Assembly (NCBI GenBank): GCA_025677815.1
Contig: JAIXMP010000006.1
Location: 372,001 to 436,000, forward strand
Reading direction: 5' to 3'
Origin: Phascolomyces articulosus
Lineage: Eukaryota > Mucoromycota > Mucoromycetes > Mucorales > Lichtheimiaceae
DNA: 64,000 nt
Below the pieces are notes generated by a model. It was not told the origin of the DNA, searched no databases, and saw only the letters and a list, made by a program, of their open reading frames with translations. Each line of letters begins with the position of its first letter. Within the stretch, counting starts at the first letter, position 1. The translations under genes and the position numbers were made by a program. Positions 1-10,573 of the stretch are shown in pieces.

Positions 1-2483
1 TTTATAATACTATCCCAAATTTTACCATCACCAATAGCACTGGAAGCTGAAAATCCAAGACCATATAAATAATTATAATGATGCATCTTATAGTTTGGAT
101 TGATTTGAGGTAATTCAATAGAAGGAGGTAATAATTTTTCATACGCTGCTTCTGGTAAAGCAGAATAAGCAGAGGAGGTAGCACTGTTTGTATTGGATGA
201 AGATCGTCTGAATGCACCGAATAAACCGGAACTTCCATTGGAAGGCACGGACGCTTGTCGATTTTTTGCATTGCTGTAATAGGAAACTGTATTCAATACA
301 TAACGACGGACTTCGGACGCAGCTAAACGAGAGGGTTTCATGTTGCTTGGATTACGTAAACTATCGGTTGTCAGTTGATGTGCGATGGTATCATCTGAAT
401 AACAGATCATATCCAGGTATATGTTGTCGTTATCATCTTCGAATGCGTTGATATGATGGAATCTATATAAATGATTATTTTTTTAGTCACTTTGGTTCTT
501 TCTATTTAAATCCTTGAGTATTGATACTTACGCAAAGCATGCTTCAGAACGGAATGTGACAATATGTTTCCCACTTTCTCTGGAAAGAACATAGAATAAA
601 GTTGGTTGTGATTTTTTGAATGAAAATGAATCAAGAATACTTTCGTTCCAAGCATATTTCATGCCATTAGCTTGGTGAGGGAAGATTACCTAATAAGAAT
701 GATAAATAAAAATTGAATGAATATCTCCAAAAAAAAATTGGTATCATCCCTCTCCTCTCTCTCTCCTCACCACCATTTAAACTGGAACATACCAAAATAA
801 TATAACTTCGAGTAATAGAAAAACTATTCACATAAGATGTTGGTGCATTGATAGATCCAATCACAGTACCCTTTGGATTACGATCACTTAGAGTGAAAAA
901 ATGATACCGAGTGGATTGATATCCGACTTCCATGGTAAAATTAATATATTCTCCTGTACGAGGATCATGATGACCATTGGCACATGAGCTATACCCCTTG
1001 AAAGCAGGATTGATTTCATTCCAACTGATCAATCGAGTAGGTTTCATATCAAAAGGATCCAATTCTTGAATCTATATTAATTTTATTTTTAGTTTTGGGG
1101 AGGGAAAAATAGAGTTCAGATCGACCCATCCATCCATGTTCCCCCCTTCTTTCTTCTCTTTTATATATAAAAAAAAACTTACATGGTTGGCAAAATTTTG
1201 ACAAAAGAGACGACCTTCCAGACCAGGAATATTCGATAAAATTCTTGCACCACAGGGTTCTGCATCTGCTTTACTTCCCTTATTCCCACCACCACTACCA
1301 CCAATCAATTTTGTCAAGACAGTTTGATTTGTTTTGGTCTTGAATAATCCAGCAGGATGACGGGGTGAATAACCATGATTATCTCGAATCTTGCTAATTA
1401 ATCGTTTACAGGTTAATTTATTTCGATAACTGATACTATTGCGTTGACCATGAATATCGAAACGATTGACCAAGGGTAAACTATAGAATCACATGAAAAA
1501 ACGATATGAGTTTTTATTTCGCTTTTTTTTTTTTTTTTTTTTTTTTGAAAATTGGATGTCTGTGTCATTTACCTGTCAAACCAATGACCAAAAGTGTAAA
1601 ATTGGGATACATGTTGAAGTTCACCGTCAATTTCCATTTTACGCATATATTTAATATCATAAGTGCCAGGACCCACAGTAAAATGTTCACAAATTAACCA
1701 ATCTGGAAGTTGACCTGTTACTTCCAAATCCACAATTTCACTCGAATCCTCAGTATTAAAGAAACCCTAGATAGAGAGATAGAGAGTGACAAATAGGAAC
1801 CCGTTAGAATATGTTTCCTATTAATAGAAATAGAAAATTTTCTCAGTCTTTTTTTTTTGTTAACGATTTACCTTGACATGAGACGTATCGTTATCAAGTA
1901 CTTCTTGCATATCCACATTTTCTACTTGAGCCACAGCTGCTGCAGTAACACCACGGGTTGCGGGAGGAGGTGCTACAACAATCGGAGGTCGTGGAGGAAG
2001 CGAAGGTGTTTCTGTAGTATGACTTTCCTCGTTATCCAATAAAGAAATATCTTCATGTTCATCCTCGTCTTCTTCTTCGTCGTCGTCTTGTGATTTCTTT
2101 TGTTCTTGTTTTTGTTGAGCCCAAGGATCCACTTCGACATTGTCAACGACGGATTCTAAGGGATGGTTATTCTTATTACTGGCTGTTGTATCTTGTTTCC
2201 AAGCTTCGGTTGATTCATCCTTGACATCAAGATCTTGCACAACCAAGTCTTGCATGGGTTGACTAATACCATCATCCTCGGTAGCCAAGTCAATATCCGT
2301 CGTGGCAGTAATTTCAGCAGCTTCCGTTCTTGCTGGTGCTTCTTCTTTCTTGTCGTCTTGCTTCTTTCCCTCTTCGCGTTTTGTCTCGTGCTGATTGTCG
2401 TCGTTATCGGTGGTGGAATTCAATGGATGTTCGTCTACCTCATTGTTGACCTTTTCTTTCTTATCCTCATTACTGTCACTCAT
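1..2483 (-). CDS. Carotenoid oxygenase (RPE65/CCD family), partial
   Basis: Carotenoid cleavage dioxygenases split conjugated polyenes with a non-haem Fe(II) held by four His. In Mucorales such enzymes feed trisporoid synthesis. Six exons keep frame: 2483-1872, 1766-1573, 1480-1183, 1071-793, 689-532 and 462-1; the 3' end lies outside the window. Family marks are HWFDSLPLVNRFDI, HDPRTGEYINF, SYVNSFSIT and FHHINAFEDD. The first exon encodes about 204 acidic, Glu/Asp/Thr-rich residues with no recognised domain, an unusual extension. The start is the first Met of that exon. Odd point: by alignment from memory, the first two iron ligands (family TAHPH and Y-V/I-H-SF) are Asn here (CANGHH, YVNSF), while the third (FHHIN) is kept; the fourth is outside the window. 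Family is confident; activity and substrate are not. Confidence 0.88.
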
Positions 2484-5400
2484 GGCGTATGGTTATACCC
2501 TCTTTTATAGAAAAAAAAAGTAAAAATAAAAAGGCAACTGTTGTTATGTAACAAACACAAGCAAACTTATTATTCAAAGAATATCTCCATATAAAAAATA
2601 AGGCGGCGGTTTAATCGTTTGGTCTATAGCTGTCAGGATGTGCATCTCATCGTTTATAGTAACAAAGAATTAAAATAACAAAGAATTTCTAAGGATCTAT
2701 AATTTATTTGGTTTCATCCGTCAGTATGGATTCAATACATTGTTTTTACTATGAGTTCCTTCTATTTATCTATACTTGTTGTTAATCATGAATTCATGTT
2801 AATGAGGACGGATAGTTTTTTCCTTGTTATAAAACTGTACATACTCGTTCTGCTTCTGACAAAAAAACAAATGCATGCTATGTGTCTGATACAGTTTCAA
2901 ATCAGGTTAGTGGATAAATTAGTACTTTAGGCATTTAACAAGATCAATAAACTTTTGTATCACTTATTTTTTAATTGTGATTGTAAAATGGAGCAGAGAT
3001 GAGCTTTTTATAAATAATAGAATGAACGTGTTCATTTCATGCAAGGCAACATATTCTTTCCTTATTACTAAATTCACCTTGATTTTACTGTCAATAGTAC
3101 CACCTGAATTAGGGCAGGATAAATCATGTATCTGGTTATACTTATGTTCTTATAATAATAATAATAATAATAATTATAATAACTGGCAGGAGGAAGATTT
3201 TTGATTAATTAAATGAACTGCTCAAACCATCCTTGACGTAGCGTGGATAAGGAATGATATATGAACCTTACATTACTATCGCCTTTTTCTTTTTATACGA
3301 TGATGATTTAAACAAGTATTTTTGGATTGTAAAAAGAATATTCAGAGGATAACGTTTTTGTTAGTACACAAATTAATTATTTGTAATGATTCATGACTAA
3401 TATTGTAAGCCGTATCCCGATTCTAATAACTGAGCAATTCAATTTTTTTACAAGCAACTTTAGATATAAAAAAAAGCGACCACCATGAGATTAATAATTA
3501 TGTTGTTTGTTTTTTATAAATATAGATGTATAAAAACAGTATCTTGTATTTATACGTAATATATTTTCCTTTCCTTTAGTAATTAATAATGGTTAGTATG
3601 TAATTGTCGTTGTCCCTAGCAATCGTTCCTGGATTATTATATGAATTATTGTAGTCAGTTGATTTCACTCAAAAAATCAATTTCACAAAAAAAAAAAAAA
3701 TACAATGTCGTCAACCGTTCCAATTTTTTTTCGCTTCCTTACGCAGTTGCCATTCCATGTCGTTATTACTCAATTTTCTGTCGGAATGCATTTCCGTATT
3801 TCCATTCTTCGTTGTGTACTGTACCTTCATATCCTCTGGGCTGCATGTGTTACTCTTGCCCACATGTTATTATTCATTATTGCTGGTTCGCCTGCCTGAT
3901 TGGGATTTTAATTTTGCTGTCCATGCCCTTGTGACTTACTCGTGTTTCTTCAGTTTCGATCCTTTGAATGGTACTCGTTCCGCCTACATTCGAATCTCTA
4001 CAAGAATTCTGGTAAAAGTTGTTCGCTGTCGTCAACAGACACATTGTTGGGACAATTGTGCTGGGTCCCTTGGTACTATTGAGATGCACCCTTTATTAGT
4101 TCGCTCTTGTGTCGGTAAAACATGGGCTTCAAAGGTTCTTCGTTGCTCTAACCAAACTTTTATCACGTAGCAGTTCGTTGATGATGATATGGTGTTGATG
4201 GATGGTGATACTTCTGCTGCATTGATTGTTGTCGTTGGCGTGCTCACTCATGGTCACATATAACAAGAAGAAAACAACGTCAACCTCCATCTATTAGTTA
4301 AATCATACTTCTTTGAGGAAGGTCCAGCTTTGTATTGAATGTTCCTGTCTCTCGATGGCTTCTGCTACTTCCATGCTTAATGCCTATAGATCTGCTTTCG
4401 TTTCTTCTGTGCGAATGACTTTTGGTTGGCAACTGCTTCTCATCACCTTAAAGAACTATGACTGTTTTTGAGTTTGATAGTATAAATTGGTATGAACCCT
4501 TAAGCAAGACGCGGCTATTTGTTACACTTTACGTTATCATGCATCCACATGGACTACTTTTTTTACGACATAACAAGAAATACCTGGTGTTGATACTCCA
4601 AAAGATTACATATGACAGTGGACGTATCTTCATAAGAGTTCTTTCAAAACAAGTAAGCAAGAGCTATAAACAACAACCCAACAAAAAACACAAGATTGAG
4701 GTGTTCTACATGGTTAATAAAGTGCATTTTTTGAAATCCCAAGTTCCAGATATTTATTGAATCGGATCCAAGTTGAAATAAATAAATAAATAAAAAGAGA
4801 GAGAAGAAGTAAATACTTACAGTCCTATGATATTATATTTTGCTTTTCTTCACGACACAACAAGTTGTTGGGGGATAACCAGGATAATGAAAATAATGAA
4901 TTTGATGAAACGGTTGGAAATTTAGAGATCCAATAATTTTTTTGTGTTCGAGAGCATGCGAGTTATTTGAATGTTTTACCAAAATATACCAAGAGAGAGT
5001 CTGTGACAAAGAACGACTGTATCATCATGTCATATCTGCCAAAATAAAAACGCCTCATAATCTTTTCTCCACCTTGTGTATATTTTTCATGATAAATAAT
5101 AGTAACAATAATAAGGGTGCATTTTTTTTTATAGTGAAATGCAGTTTAGCAACTGAGTGGAAAAATAGTTCGCACAAACGAAAAGCAGTCTTTTTTTTCA
5201 AAAGAATATAATAGTAATAAAACATCACACAATCCTTCCCCACTTTATCATTATTTACATTATGTCTTTTGAACAATTCCCTTGTCCTTTATTTAAAAAA
5301 TAATCATTTCCAACTTATTGTTATTGTTATCAAAGATGATGCGGTAGATAGGGTCAAACAGCCAAGACTTTTCCCTAGATATGAATCCATAATCACACGC

Positions 5401-5780
5401 TATAACCTCCCCAGAACATGGTTAGGTCTGTATGACGCCGGATGCCAAACTTCTTAAAGTATAATTATTTTATCAGCTGTACTTCTCTTTTATCCCCAAT
5501 ATAGACAATATAGATACATAAGTACTAAATAACATATTAAGAAAGATAAGTATGTAGTTTTTTCTTTTTATTGTGAACATAAAAATACCTTTATTTAATC
5601 GAATGTATATATAAAAAGAAAAGTATGTGGTTATAAAAGACTTAATAAAAGTAGTGTAGTAGCACTATATCATGCTAAGTCATTCTTTTGTTCTTTTTAT
5701 GGACTTTATGCGAAAATAAAAAAAATTCACTATAAAAAAAACTGTTCAACAATTTTACCATAAAAATTTCACCATAAAAA
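2484..5780. other. Gene-poor AT-rich stretch
   Basis: No convincing gene. It holds the promoter side of the carotenoid oxygenase gene, a short ATA/AAT microsatellite near 3151-3175 and a less AT-rich pocket at about 3700-4470. On the minus strand that pocket shows short open stretches broken by stops (for example a 23-codon run starting MEVAEAIERQEH), which could be a decayed coding relic. I recognise no family in it. Other open frames here are AT-rich chance frames. Confidence 0.5.
3151..3175. repeat. ATA/AAT trinucleotide microsatellite
   Basis: About eight uninterrupted AAT-type units in an AT-rich intergenic region. Simple repeat with no associated gene. Confidence 0.8.
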
Positions 5781-6585
5781 ATCAATATAGGGGAGGCCCA
5801 GGACGAGGAAGATTTGACAGAAGTTACAAACAAATTTTTTTTGGCAAACAAAAATTCAATTAACAACCCCATGCAATTCAACAACAACAGTAGCAGCAGC
5901 AGCAGCAACGGCGACAACAGCATCCGACAATAGCTCGACACCCCAACAACCAACAAGTAGAACAGCAACACTATTCAACACCACAAGATGGGATTGCGTT
6001 GGGAGGTCGCCTCCAAAAATTTGTGAGGAACTGGGAAGAGGTGACAAGGCACCGGTGCCATTATCAGTGGTAAAAGAGGGCTATCAGTTGCAGTTCAGCA
6101 AGACACCTGTCCCTTGGTTTCACAGGTCTGTGCACCGATCGGTTGTGGAACAAACATTGGTCGATCAAGCAGTGCAAAAATTCTTGAACGCAAAGGTTAT
6201 CGAATTATCTCCATCCCAAGATCGGTGTTACTTATCAACTTTTTTCTCAATTCAAGAACCAACATTTCAAGATGGAGGGTATTTCAGCATTGAGAGACTT
6301 ACTGGAACCGAACGACCTGATGGCAAAAATAGACCTGAAAGATACTTACACAGTTGTCCCTATTCATCCAAGCTCTCGCAAGTATTTAAGTTTCGAACAC
6401 CATGGACAGATGATGCAATATACGTCACTACCTTTCGGAGCAAGTGTTGCACCATTTTGTTTTTCGAAATTAATGAGATATGCATTGGAACCGTTACGCA
6501 AATAAGGGATGAGATTTGTATATTACCTCGACGATATTTGTGTACTGGCCAAAACTACCAAGGAAATGAAGAAAAACACGGATTG
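5781..6585 (+). pseudogene. DIRS-type gag/RT relic, left copy (5'-truncated)
   Basis: Remains of a DIRS-order (tyrosine-recombinase) retrotransposon. The segment enters in the end of a gag-like Gly/Arg-rich tail, passes a Gln/Thr-rich linker, then shows RT motifs: SPSQDRCYLSTFFSIQE, MAKIDLKD, HPSSRKYLSFEHHG, TSLPFGASVAPF and, after a stop at 6503-6505, the catalytic YYLDD at 6521-6535. An internal deletion with frameshift near 6265 removes the usual segment between the IQE motif and the KMEGI motif. RNase H, methyltransferase and tyrosine recombinase regions are absent. It cannot encode a working polymerase. Confidence 0.85.
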
Positions 6586-7359
6586 TTCAGGGCTGATGTT
6601 AAAAGTGATCAGGGTTGATGTTAAAAGTGATCAGGGTTGATGTTAAAAGTGATCAGGGTTGATGTTAAAAGTGATCAGGGTTGATGCTGAGAGTGATCAG
6701 GGTTGATGCTGAGAGTGATCAGTGTTGATGTTAAAAGTGATCAGGGTTGATGCCGAAAGTGATCAGGGTTGATGCCGAAAGTGATCAGGGCTGGTGCTGA
6801 AAGTGATCAGGGTTGATGTTAAAAGTGATTAGGATGCTAAAAGTGATCAGGGTTGATGCCAAAAGTGATCAGGGTTGATGCTAAAAGTGATCAGGGCTGA
6901 TGCCGAAAGTGATCAGGGTTGGTGCTAAAAGTGATCAGGGTTGATGCCGAAAGTGATCAGGGTTGGTGCTAAAAGTGATCAGGGTTGATGCCGAAAGTGA
7001 TCAGGGTTGGTGCTGAAAGTGATCAGGGTTGATGCCGAAAGTGATCAGGGTTGGTGCTGAAAGTGATCAGGGTTGATGTTAAAAGTGATTAGGATGCTAA
7101 GTGATCAGGGTTGGTGCTGAAAGTGATCAGGGTTGATGCCGAAAGTGATCAGGGTTGATGCCGAAAGTGATCAGGGTTGATGCCGAAAGTGATCAGGGCT
7201 GGTGCTGAAAGTGATCAGGGCTGGTGCTGAAAGTGATCAGGGCTGATGCTGAAAGTGATCAGGGTTGATGCCGAAAGTGATTAGGATGCTAAAAGTGATC
7301 AGGGTTGATGCCGAAAGTGATTAGGATGCTAAAAGTGATCAGGGTTCATGTTAAAAGTG
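6586..7359 (+). repeat. 22-bp minisatellite, left copy
   Basis: About 35 head-to-tail units of a 22-bp motif, GTGATCAGGGTTGATGCCGA plus AA. Units vary at the TTGATG/CTGATG/TTGGTG positions and at the TTAAA, CTGAA, CCGAA or CTAAA tail. A few are shortened around a GTGATTAGGATGC junction. Each full unit carries the palindrome TGATCA. The array starts inside the reverse-transcriptase reading frame, 50 bp past its catalytic motif, and replaces the rest of the retroelement. Confidence 0.95.
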
Positions 7360-7743
7360 CGATTAATGGAAAATTCATCATCCACTGTCGCTCGAGAACA
7401 AAAAGAAGTGTTTATTGCCATATCCACAAGTTTGTTCTTTTACAAGAAAAACTTACATCTGGCGATCCTGACGTCAGGTAATAGAAAACATAATAGCATA
7501 AATAATAGCTGAATTTAAATAAAATAAAAACAACCTCTTTCTCTCCAACTTATACAAAAAGACAGTACATAAGGATAAAAGGTGAGCCTCACCGGCCCCT
7601 TTAACCCTTCCCTTTACACGTCGAAGTCACCTGGATCTTTGGATGGTATCGAGATATGATGTGATCCGTAAATAGAGAGTCAAACGCTATACCCTTCTTT
7701 TATATATATATATATATAAACATAGAAATAATAGATAATATCA
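7360..7743 (+). mobile_element. 3' terminal segment of the DIRS-derived element, left copy
   Basis: Non-repetitive 384 bp between the minisatellite and the inner end of the arm, present identically in inverted form at 11847-12230. It holds two perfect palindromic signals: CCTGACGTCAGG at 7467-7478, with a cAMP-response-element-like TGACGTCA core, and GGTGAG-C-CTCACC at 7581-7593. An AT dinucleotide run follows at 7702-7717. Both copies stop at the same base beside unrelated flanks, so 7743/11847 is probably the real 3' end of the element. Confidence 0.6.
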
Positions 7744-7783
7744 TGGAAACTGATGTTTTTTTGTTATTATTATTATTATTTAG

Positions 7784-7918
7784 TATCACAAGGAATGTAG
7801 AGGTTTCTTGACTACAATGGAAACTGTTATTTTCACCAACGAGATTGACGAGAGAACTATGGCTGTCTTTGCCGATGTGACAGGCATTTATCAAGACGAA
7901 ACATCCATTGTTGTATAA
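7784..7918 (+). pseudogene. Last-exon relic abutting the left arm
   Basis: A 45-codon open stretch runs from a splice-acceptor-like TTATTTAG to TAA. It contains GFLTTMETVIF and TMAVFADVTGIYQDETSIVV, which reads like real protein rather than chance AT sequence. Upstream exons are missing because the inverted-repeat arm ends 40 bp before it. The arm probably inserted into, or was joined to, the gene. I do not recognise the family. Confidence 0.4.
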
Positions 7919-9155
7919 GTTGAAAAATGATATAAAGAATAAGTTTTCATAAAAAAATCACGGACTCCAAAGTTTTTTTTATTACAGTTTTTATTATTCA
8001 TTGATGGGTTGATTCGCATTTTCTCTTTTCTCTTTTCTCTTTTTTGCTGATCCCCATTTACTATTTACTACTTGTTATTTTGATGTTTTTCACTGTGCCA
8101 TGATGATGGTGATATATTTGATCCTTTTCCAAATTGATCGAACGCTGAATTTTGCGTACATGTATAGCCATATAATATCTTGTTAAAAAATATGACTCGA
8201 TTGTACCAAATCGATTTCATTCCAGCTGGATAGGGAGCAAGCAACTAATTGAAATATATGCTGGCGGATAGCCTAAAAAAATGCCAATTGTTAAATATAT
8301 AGATGTATATTTTGTTGGCATTAAAATATGTACTGATTTGTTGCTCCAAATATATAGCTTCCGCATATCATATAAACAAAGTTTTTATAATATCAATCAC
8401 ACTTTCATTGACAGAAAGGAGGATGTATTAGTAGCATCAAAGGTTCTCCTGTCTGAACTGCCAATCCTGTTACGTATTTACATTATATCTGTTTCAAAAC
8501 GTCCATATAAAAATACGTACTAATGTAGTATTATATACAAGGTAAGGAAAATCCGCTTTACATACAGAGCAAATGGAAGAAAATATTGATAGTATATTAA
8601 CAAATTTACATAAATCAGCTTTTTTTTTATTATGATGATTCAGATTAAATTATGAGGTAGCTATTTGAACTAGATTAATACTGATTCTTTTTTGTGTTCG
8701 TCATCAACTCTTTAGTAAAGGACATGTTGTGCACCATTTGTCGTTGTATTTATAATTAGAAAAAACATATAAACTATAGTTATAATAAAGCTACTTAATA
8801 CTGTATGAATAGCTACCCCCTTTTTTTTCTTTTTGTTTGTGGCTATTTTTTTTTTTTACAAATGGTATATTACGATTGATTTGCTTTCGAATGCTATATA
8901 TATTCAATAGAAAAATAACTGCGGTTAGTATCCAGTGAATGTTGGGGTAAAGCTATTGAATTATACTCCTTTTTATTTCTCCACTTTTTATTTTTTTTTT
9001 ATTTTTTTCTCTCTCACTTTTTTCAACCAATCTTTTAATTTTTTTATGCAAGCTTCCAGTAGTGCAGATCTGGCGACACTCGTCTCACCAGAAGAGGAAA
9101 ATAATTTTTGACAGAATATAAATGAAAAATAATGCTTACATCTTATGTACATTAG
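7919..9155. other. Non-coding stretch left of the resolvase-like gene
   Basis: AT-rich sequence with poly(T) and poly(A) runs. No supported gene. It serves as the 3' side of the minus-strand gene ending at 9156. The 10-bp string TGGCGACACT near 9070 reappears inverted near 10865, on the other side of that gene. Confidence 0.5.
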
Positions 9156-10426
9156 CTAACTGGATCGTTTAATACATCCTTTTCTACTTTTAAATTTTTC
9201 GACCTTGTCTTCGTGAAGTAATTCATATCTTGACCAAATTTGTACAGTTCCCTCGACCTCTACCACTACCTCTTTGATTTGTTTGTATGTACTATATCAT
9301 ATTATATAATGCATCTTTAGTATATGATAATATATAAAAACAATTTAGATACACTTTCATACCTGATGAACTTTTTAACATCGACCGGATCATCTGATAA
9401 ACCAGCATAATCCAAGACACAAAGTCGAATTTTTTGTGTGGATCGAGATACAAACTCTAGCAAATCTTATATAATAATAATAATAATTTAGTTGGATTTC
9501 CCCATCAACTAATATCCAAAACGAATATATTACCTTGCATGGTTCCATTGGTATTCTTGAGTTTGGCAATTATTGGTGTTTGTCTGTCATCACGTCTTAC
9601 AATACTTGAAGTAGATTTACACGTAGGAGATACATATATTTTCGAGCATAACATAATGTTTTGTAATTTTTTAATCATTATACTAAGAAGCCGTATACGT
9701 GCATCTTCTGATTCATCCGATGGAGACTTTCTGGCATATCCGACGTTGATCCAGTTACCATGTGCTGATTTACAATGTTGTAGGAATCGTGGGTCAGGTG
9801 TGTGCTGTACAACTGGTAAATAAAAGTAGTATTAGACACATTAACTTCTTTCTCCTCCTTGCTCCCCTTCTTCGATGCAACAAGGTCAAAAACTCAGCAA
9901 CTTTACCTTTTTTCACAACATACAACCACCGGCCATTTTTAGGTTTACCATCGACACGCGACTTCGTAGTTTTACCAAAATAATCACTATTATTATTGAG
10001 TAAGAGGCCAATTTGTTGTACTGAATAAAAATCACTGAGATTTGGCATGGCTTGTTTCAATTCATTGTATAATCCTTCGAGCGTGACGAACTGCTTTTGT
10101 GATCCGTGCCTTTCTGTCATGGTATATTTCGCTTTTAAAGATTGCAATACTGCGGTTCCACTGTAATTTATTGTAGGGTTTTTGCTTGAATTTGACGATT
10201 CGGCACTTTGGGTTTCACTGGCTCCATTACTTTTATACTTTTGCCAGGTGAATGGATTCTTTTCAATTACAGTCTTGGCAACAATGGTGGGTTTTTTGGG
10301 GTCCTTGTCTTTTTCATAAACCACATCAAAAGGTGTCGCTTCCATTACTTCAACTGCGTGCTTGAAATTAGAAGGTAAGGGTACTAAATCAAGAGCCAAG
10401 CAGCAAGCTTCTTCGTAGGATATCAT
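9156..10426 (-). CDS. Resolvase-fold-like protein with N-terminal helical domain
   Basis: Four exons keep frame (10426-9907, 9812-9534, 9465-9363, 9291-9156) and give 345 residues ending in TAG. The start MISYEEAC was chosen because the 49 residues upstream in frame are low-complexity (poly-Gln) and lack similar character; a start at 10573 is possible. The N-terminal part (about 105-170, FVTLEGLYNELKQAMPNL to GRWLYVVKK) looks like a compact helical or winged-helix unit. From about residue 190, GYARKS followed by ARIRLLSIMIKKL, KIYVSP, LLEFVSR and RLCVLDYAGLS follows the strand-helix pattern of the serine-recombinase catalytic domain, with Arg and Ser spaced as in YARxS. The DRLxR motif is not seen, so catalysis is uncertain. 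It is the only intact gene between the inverted-repeat arms. I believe related genes exist in other Mucoromycota, but could not check. Confidence 0.6.
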
Positions 10427-10573
10427 TTGTTGTTGCTGTTGTTGTTGCGTAGGTGGGTGGTGATGAGTCAAAGTAATGGGGTACTGTGATTGTTGGTTTA
10501 AAAGAAAGGAACAAAGGAATAGCTTTTTATGTCCGCTGCATAAATTATAGCATAAAACTTGCTCTGGTGGCAT

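Larger units (their letters stand above)
5781..7743 (+). repeat. Left arm of 1963-bp inverted repeat
   Basis: This segment recurs reverse-complemented at 11847-13809. Both arms are 1963 bp. They share the broken reverse-transcriptase relic, the whole minisatellite with the same order of variant units and the same AT run near the inner end. I found one mismatch: T at 5835, where the other arm's reading has A. Similarity stops at 5780/13810 outside and 7744/11846 inside. The arm contains the 3' part of a DIRS-like element whose right-hand copy extends a further 650 bp at its 5' end. Confidence 0.95.

Noticed and set aside
3641..4170. Phe/Cys-rich plus-strand frames
   Set aside because: Mutually overlapping frames with no splice partners or family features.
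5675..6047. Leucine- and valine-rich frames opposite the gag tail (also 13543-13840)
   Set aside because: Antisense of CAA/CAG-type repeats in the gag linker, giving artificial Leu/Val runs.
6055..6618. 187-codon open frame as an intact gene
   Set aside because: It is a frame-shifted shadow across the deleted reverse-transcriptase relic. The conserved RT motifs switch frame within it and the last codons are minisatellite.
6586..7359. Regular short repeats as a CRISPR array
   Set aside because: Units are contiguous 22-bp tandem repeats without unique spacers, in a eukaryotic genome, inside a retroelement.
9539..9983. Plus-strand frames over the resolvase-like gene
   Set aside because: They lie antisense to exons that keep phase across three introns on the minus strand.
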